Source: Novosphingobium jiangmenense
GTDB lineage: Bacteria > Pseudomonadota > Alphaproteobacteria > Sphingomonadales > Sphingomonadaceae
Reading direction: 5' to 3'
NCBI RefSeq assembly: GCF_015694345.1
Contig: NZ_JADQDC010000009.1
Location: 1 to 64,000 of the forward strand
Length of the DNA: 64,000 nucleotides
The notes under the pieces were generated by a model. The model was not told the DNA's origin and did not search any database. It was given only the letters and a program-made list of their open reading frames with translations. Position 1 is the first letter of the stretch. Every line of letters starts with the position of its first letter. The translations under genes and the position numbers were made by a program. Shown here piece after piece: positions 59,602-64,000 of this stretch.

Positions 59602-60630
59602 CTAGCCCATGTTGCAGGCCGCGATCAGCGCTGCACCAAGACCTTCCAGATCGAGCTCGCTTTCCGCAGCGCCCGCATCGATGGCTGCACCGGGCGCTTC
59701 GGCAACCAGCGCGCTCTTGCGATCCTGCGCGAAAGTCTTGCAGCCCTGATCGCGCATCAGCTTGAGGCCCTTGGCACCATCTGCGCCCATCCCGGTCAGC
59801 ACTGCGGCAGCGGCCGGCACCGCACCGCGCGCGATCGATCCGAACAGCAAGTTGGCCGAGGGCCGCATGCCCTCCACCGGATCGCGGTCGATCAGTCGCA
59901 GCTTGGCCGGGCTGCCCGGTTCGATCACCATGTGGCGCTCGGGATCGTAGGCGATGTGGATCGTGCCCTGGGTCAACGGCGTACCATCCTTGGCCGCCTT
60001 GACCGAACATTTCAGTTCGCCGTCCATGCGCTTGATGAAGGTCTCGACGATGCCCGGCTCGGCATTGAGGGCGATCACGGTGGGCGGGCACTTCTCGGGA
60101 AAGTCCTCCAGCAACTGCGTCAGTGCGTCGATGCCGCCCATCGAGGCCGAGAGTGCCACGATGTGCCCGTTCCACTCGAAGTTGGTCTCGGCCACCTTGC
60201 GCTCGCGCGGGGCGCGGCGGTCCTTGACGTTGCTGTTGGCGGCGGCAAGCACGATCTTGCCAAGCTTGCCCACGGTCTTGCTGAATTGCTCGGGCGTCGC
60301 CTTCAGGGGCTTGGGGAAACACTCGACCGCGCCCAGCTCGTAAGCCTTGAGCGAAGTCTCGGTGCCCGCCTGGGTCAGGCTCGAGAGCATGACTACCGGC
60401 AGCGGATTGCTGCCCATGATCTCCTCGAGAAACTCGATCCCGCTCATGCCCGGCATTTCCACGTCGAGCGTGACGACGTTGGGGCGCAGTTCCTTGATCT
60501 GCTCACGCGCCTCGGCCGCGTTTGCTGCCGCACCGATGACGGTGACATTCCTGGACTGGTCGAGAATGTCCGAGAACAGAGCCCGCATCGCTGCGGAATC
60601 GTCGACCACCAGAACGCGTGCTTCGTGCAT
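59602..60630 (-). CDS. cheB: CheB-like chemotaxis methylesterase with Asn at the catalytic His position
   Basis: A 342-residue protein with an N-terminal receiver domain (VLVVDDSAAM, phospho-acceptor Asp56 in TLDVEMPG, Lys at FPKP) and a C-terminal CheB methylesterase domain. The nucleophile Ser163 lies in SASMGG and the triad Asp in LTGMGADG. A gapless alignment to E. coli VQHMPAGFTRSFAERL places Asn189 (ALNAEPGIVETFIKRM) exactly where catalytic His190 should be. Either the enzyme is inactive or another residue substitutes. Start: ATG at 60630; the longer frame crosses the promoter. It is divergent from the STAS-cheA-cheR operon. Confidence 0.85.
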   Translation of the reverse strand: MHEARVLVVDDSAAMRALFSDILDQSRNVTVIGAAANAAEAREQIKELRPNVVTLDVEMPGMSGIEFLEEIMGSNPLPVVMLSSLTQAGTETSLKAYELGAVECFPKPLKATPEQFSKTVGKLGKIVLAAANSNVKDRRAPRERKVAETNFEWNGHIVALSASMGGIDALTQLLEDFPEKCPPTVIALNAEPGIVETFIKRMDGELKCSVKAAKDGTPLTQGTIHIAYDPERHMVIEPGSPAKLRLIDRDPVEGMRPSANLLFGSIARGAVPAAAAVLTGMGADGAKGLKLMRDQGCKTFAQDRKSALVAEAPGAAIDAGAAESELDLEGLGAALIAACNMG

Positions 60631-60688
60631 GATTGTGAAACCTTTTCGGGGCGTTGCTTGCCTGCCCCTGTCTACGCGCGAAGGCCCG

Positions 60689-60725
60689 ATCAATTCCTGT
60701 GCCACACCTTACGTATCTCAACGTA
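60689..60725. promoter_or_regulatory. Divergent che promoter region: sigma-54-like element and 10-bp-spaced direct repeat
   Basis: Minus-strand TGGCACAGGAATTGAT (60704 to 60689) has a perfect -24 and the same TTGA -12 variant as the fliK element, 59 bases before cheB. Next to it ACGTA occurs at 60711-60715 and again at 60721-60725, exactly one helical turn apart, as expected for a direct-repeat operator. Either signal alone is weak. Confidence 0.35.
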
Positions 60726-60829
60726 GGTCCCGGGAAAGCCGGCCTTTTCCCTGCTGCTCTATTCCGGAAGACCAGTTGCCGTGCCCTGCCCGGGGCCGGC
60801 CCCCAACGAGCCGGAGGAAACGCATCTCC

Positions 60830-61090
60830 ATGACGTCGATCACCTTGCCCGAACGCTGCGATCGCGCCGCCGCCGAAGCCTTGCTGCCCGAGATGATCGC
60901 GGCACTGGGATCCGGTGCGCTCGAAATTGACGCGCGTGGATGCCGGCAGATCGGTCAGGCCATGCTGCAGTTGCTGATCAGCGCGCGGCAGACCGGAGAC
61001 GGTGCCGTGATCCATCCCTCCGACGCCCTGCGCGAAGTCGCATCGCTCACCGGCCTGACCGACGAACTGTTCTCGGGAGTGCTCGCATGA
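60830..61090 (+). CDS. STAS-domain protein of the chemotaxis operon
   Basis: An 86-residue single STAS domain (anti-sigma antagonist/MlaB-like): ITLPERCDRAAAEALLPEMIAALGSGALEIDARGCRQIGQAMLQLLISARQTGD. The usual phospho-serine position of SpoIIAA (DxSxIDSSG) is DARGCRQIGQ, with no Ser or Thr in the core motif, so regulation by Ser phosphorylation is unlikely. It overlaps cheA by four bases (ATGA). STAS proteins of this type occur beside cheA in several alphaproteobacteria. Start: ATG at 60830, GGAGG 12 bases upstream. Confidence 0.8.
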   Translation: MTSITLPERCDRAAAEALLPEMIAALGSGALEIDARGCRQIGQAMLQLLISARQTGDGAVIHPSDALREVASLTGLTDELFSGVLA

Positions 61091-63264
61091 CCGCCGAGGA
61101 AATCCAGGCCATCTTCTTTGCGGAGTGCGAGGAATCGCTCGCAGCCGCCGAACAGGGCCTCGCCGCCTGCCGCGAAGGCACGCAGGACAGCGACACCGTG
61201 AACGCCGTGTTCCGCGGCGTCCACTCGATCAAGGGCGGGGCGGGCGCGTTTGGCTATACCGCGCTCCAGGGCTTCACCCACACCTTCGAGACTCTGCTAT
61301 CGGATGTCCGCGACGGCACGGTTGCGATCACCGCCCCGCTGACCGACCTCCTCCTCCGCGCGCTCGATACGCTGAGCGACCACGTCACCGCCGCCCGCGA
61401 TGGCTCCGAACCGCCTGACGACGTGGCGCTGCAGGCCGAACTGACTGCGGCCATGGCGGCCAACTCAGGCGGGAGCGAAGTGATCGCAGCAGCGGACGCC
61501 GCACCAGCCCCCGCCACGCCGGCACCCGTCGCAAGCGCTGATCCGGTCGACGACTTCGATTTAGATCTCGATGCCCTCCTCGATGACATCTCGGGCGAGA
61601 TCGCACCTGAAGAGGCCCCTGCCGCAGAACCTCGCTGGGAAGTCCGTCTGCGCCCCCATAGCGGTGCGATGCGCAATGGCAGCGAACCGCTGCTGATGCT
61701 GCGCGAGATGGCCGACCTCGGCGGTCGCTGCGAAATGTGCGACGTCTCGTCGGTCCCGTCGCTCGATTCGTTCGACACCGGAACCGGTTACCTCGGCTGG
61801 GCCTTCAGCTTCCCGCACAGCGTTGCCGAAGCCTCCGTCAGGGACATCTTCGATTTCGTCGGCGACGACTGCGCCCTTGCCTTCGGTGCCAATGCCGAGA
61901 TGCCGCTGGTCCAGTATCCGGATACGCCTCAACCGAAGGTCGCTTCGCCAGCACCCCCAGCTGTCGTGGCAACCGAAGTCCAGGCGTCCCACGATCAGCA
62001 AGCCGCCCCGGCCGCCGCTGCGTCGCAGCCCTTGCCCGCCAGCAATTCCGTCCCCCCTGCCCCGCCCGCGCCCGGACAGTCCATCCGCATCGAACTGGGC
62101 AAGCTCGACAAGCTGATCGATGCCGTGGGCGAGCTCGTCATCGCCCAGGCGATGATGGCCCAGCGCCTTGCCGGACAGGGCCTCGCCGTCGCCGAGGAAA
62201 TGGCGATGATCGAGGGCCTGACCCGCGACATCCAGGAATCGGCCATGGCCATCCGCGCCCAGCCGATCGGCTCGGTGTTCAGCCGCGTGCCGCGCATCCT
62301 GCGCGAACTGGCCTCCTCCACCGGCAAGCACGTCCGTCTCGAAGTCTCGGGCGAGAGCACCGAGCTCGACAAGACCGTGATCGAGCGCCTCGGCGAGCCC
62401 CTCACCCACCTGATCCGCAATGCCGTAGACCACGGCATCGAAGCGGCCGACGAACGCATCGCCGCTGGCAAGACCGCCGAAGGCACCCTGACGCTTTCGG
62501 CAGAGCACCGCTCGGGTCGAATCCTCATCCGCATCGGCGATGACGGCAAGGGCATCGATCGCGACCGCGTCTTCGCCAAGGCCGTCGAGAAGGGCCTCGT
62601 CGCGCCCGATGCGATCCTGTCGAAGGAGGAGATCGACCTGCTGATCTTCGCGCCCGGCTTCTCCACGGCGCAGCAGGTCTCGAATATCTCGGGCCGCGGT
62701 GTCGGGATGGACGTTGTGCGCCAGAACGTGAAGGACCTCGGCGGGCGCATCACCATCGATTCCGAGCCGGGCAAGGGCACCACCTTCACCCTGACCCTGC
62801 CGCTGACGCTGGCAATCTCCGACGGCATGGTCGTCAACGTCGGCGACCAGACGCTGGTGGTGCCCCTCGCCAACGTGGTCGAAAGCCTCCGCCCCGAACC
62901 CCATGAGGTCCAGGGCCTTGGCGCCAATCGCAGCATGATCAACGTGCGAGGACGCTTCATTCCGGTGATCGCGCTCGCCCAATCGGTCGGCGCCGCGCAA
63001 GCCGTCAGTGATCCGCGCGAGGCCGTGCTGATCGTGGTCGAAACCGAGGGCGCAGGCCGGGCCGCGCTGATGGTCGATGCCATCTGCGACCAGCGCCAGG
63101 TCGTGATCAAGAGCCTCGACACCCACTACCGCTCGGTCGAGGGCGTGGCCGGGGCCACAATCCTCGGCGATGGCCGGGTGGCGCTGATCATCGACGTCGA
63201 TGGCCTGGTTTCGCGCAGCCTCGCCTCTGCCAACGCTGCTACGTCGCTGGCTGAAGCCGCATGA
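61087..63264 (+). CDS. cheA: Chemotaxis histidine kinase CheA
   Basis: A 725-residue chemotaxis kinase. P1 Hpt domain has the phospho-His46 in FRGVHSIKGGAGAFG. A Pro/Ala-rich linker and P2-like segment (WEVRLRPHSGAMRNGSEPLLMLREMADLGG) follow. P3 dimerisation is around IRIELGKLDKLIDAVGELVIAQAMM, the P4 ATPase includes LTHLIRNAVDHGIE (N box), DDGKGID (G1) and GRGVGMDVVRQNV (G2), and the P5 CheW-like regulatory domain ends the protein. It overlaps both the STAS gene and cheR by four bases. No cheW or cheY occurs in the window; they may lie beyond cheR. Confidence 0.95.
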   Translation: MTAEEIQAIFFAECEESLAAAEQGLAACREGTQDSDTVNAVFRGVHSIKGGAGAFGYTALQGFTHTFETLLSDVRDGTVAITAPLTDLLLRALDTLSDHVTAARDGSEPPDDVALQAELTAAMAANSGGSEVIAAADAAPAPATPAPVASADPVDDFDLDLDALLDDISGEIAPEEAPAAEPRWEVRLRPHSGAMRNGSEPLLMLREMADLGGRCEMCDVSSVPSLDSFDTGTGYLGWAFSFPHSVAEASVRDIFDFVGDDCALAFGANAEMPLVQYPDTPQPKVASPAPPAVVATEVQASHDQQAAPAAAASQPLPASNSVPPAPPAPGQSIRIELGKLDKLIDAVGELVIAQAMMAQRLAGQGLAVAEEMAMIEGLTRDIQESAMAIRAQPIGSVFSRVPRILRELASSTGKHVRLEVSGESTELDKTVIERLGEPLTHLIRNAVDHGIEAADERIAAGKTAEGTLTLSAEHRSGRILIRIGDDGKGIDRDRVFAKAVEKGLVAPDAILSKEEIDLLIFAPGFSTAQQVSNISGRGVGMDVVRQNVKDLGGRITIDSEPGKGTTFTLTLPLTLAISDGMVVNVGDQTLVVPLANVVESLRPEPHEVQGLGANRSMINVRGRFIPVIALAQSVGAAQAVSDPREAVLIVVETEGAGRAALMVDAICDQRQVVIKSLDTHYRSVEGVAGATILGDGRVALIIDVDGLVSRSLASANAATSLAEAA

Positions 63265-64000
63265 GCCTGATGGACGCTCTCGATTCCGCCATGCCCGGCG
63301 TCAGTCCCGGCGTATTCGACGAGGCGGACTTCCGGGCAATCGCGGAAATTGCGCACGCCGAGGCAGGCATCGTCCTGCCCACCGGCAAGGCCATGCTGGT
63401 CTATTCGCGCCTTGCGCCACTGGTCCGGGATTCGGGCTGCGCCACCTTCGGCGCCTATGTCATGCGCATCCGCGAAAATGCGGAGGAGCGGCAACGGGCC
63501 ATCTGCGCGCTGACCACCAACCACACCTTTTTCTACCGCGAAGCCCATCATTTCGAACACTTCGCCAGCGACGTCCGCCCCGGCTGTCTCGATCGCCTGC
63601 AGCGCGGCGGCAAGGTGCGGCTGTGGTCCGCCGGCTGCTCCAGCGGCGAGGAAACCTGGTCGCTGCTGATGACGCTACTGGGTGAAGATACGTCCGCCGG
63701 CACCGCAATTGCGCGGCGCGACGTCCGGCTGCTTGCCAGCGACATCGCCAGCCACGCCCTGGCAAAGGCCCGCGCGGCGACCTACCGCACCGAGGATCTC
63801 AAGCCGGTGCCCGAAGGCCTGCGCCGCGCCTGGACGCGCAGCAAGGGCGAGGAGTGCACGATGGATCCCGTCATGCAGCAGATTGCCCGCTTCCGTACGC
63901 TCAACCTGCTGGGCGACTGGCCGATGCAGGGGCAGTTCGACGTGATCTTCTGCCGCAACGTGATGATCTATTTCGATACGCCTACCAAGGAGCGCCTCGT
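63261..64000 (+). CDS. cheR: Chemotaxis methyltransferase CheR (3' end beyond the window)
   Basis: The first 246 residues of a CheR-type SAM-dependent methyltransferase that methylates receptor glutamates; the frame is still open at the window edge. The N-terminal helical domain includes FRAIAEIAHAEAGIVLPTGKAMLVYSRL, then TTNHTFFYREAHHFEHF, the SAM-binding loop VRLWSAGCSSGEETWSL, and FDVIFCRNVMIYFD. All expected motifs are present. It overlaps cheA by four bases. Its presence implies that methylation is used even though the window's CheB lacks the catalytic His. Confidence 0.94.
   Translation, partial: MSLMDALDSAMPGVSPGVFDEADFRAIAEIAHAEAGIVLPTGKAMLVYSRLAPLVRDSGCATFGAYVMRIRENAEERQRAICALTTNHTFFYREAHHFEHFASDVRPGCLDRLQRGGKVRLWSAGCSSGEETWSLLMTLLGEDTSAGTAIARRDVRLLASDIASHALAKARAATYRTEDLKPVPEGLRRAWTRSKGEECTMDPVMQQIARFRTLNLLGDWPMQGQFDVIFCRNVMIYFDTPTKERL

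Overview
The window is a high-GC alphaproteobacterial chromosome segment, most likely from an order Sphingomonadales bacterium close to Novosphingobium. The evidence is the ChpT/CtrA phosphorelay gene, the compact divergent flagellar proteins, the sigma-54 flagellar promoters, a class A RNase P RNA in this context, and dispersed hairpin repeats of types common in sphingomonads. The genus is an inference; no rRNA is present.

Layout. Positions 1-1195 are gene-poor, with a possible IS66-type transposase fragment at the left edge and a hairpin repeat. 1196-5385 (+) holds a JAMM peptidase, chpT, a cell-wall amidase, rnpB, a cation efflux transporter and a secreted fasciclin protein. 5601-11857 (mainly -) is the tig ... 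clpP-clpX protein quality-control locus, interrupted by a secreted amidase (+) and a histone H1-like Lys/Ala/Pro-rich protein. 11927-12738 has tRNA-Leu(UAG), two very small proteins and repeats. 12769-16983 is sppA diverging from pyrB and a dihydroorotase-like gene without its metal ligands. 17067-23039 is an envelope/positioning block: an operon of a ParA-like ATPase, a small ribbon-helix-helix-like protein and a TPR-SPOR lipoprotein, divergent from a Sel1-SPOR protein, a DUF418 membrane protein and an L,D-transpeptidase. 23125-25689 (-) is a three-gene lipid or acyl-CoA oxidation operon with a palindromic operator.

25758 to the right end is one nearly complete flagellar-chemotaxis island. 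On the minus strand: lytic transglycosylase-flhA-fliA under a sigma-54 promoter, and a MotA/ExbB-like gene, a short MotB-like gene, flgA, flgM and flgN. On the plus strand: flgBCDEFGHIJKL-motA-motB, a subtilase, then (after a minus-strand flagellin gene) a receiver-less sigma-54 activator, fliEFGHIJKLMNOPQR, flhB, fliD, fliS. At the right are divergent cheB (-) and a STAS protein-cheA-cheR operon (+) that runs off the window.

The flagellar genes form a hierarchy visible in the sequence. A sigma-54 activator (FlbD/FleQ-like) sits between flagellin and fliE. Near-perfect -24/-12 promoters precede flgB and the transglycosylase gene. Inverted TGCCGG/CCGGCA clusters, which could be the activator's sites, lie near flgB, flgM, flagellin and inside fliK. 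FliA and FlgM provide a sigma-28 checkpoint. Several parts are reduced or altered: a mini FlgD and mini hook protein, an L-ring protein without any cysteine, FliM without the CheY-binding N-terminus, CheB with Asn in place of its catalytic His, and an extra stator-like pair lacking a peptidoglycan anchor. These are the best candidates for unusual biology here.
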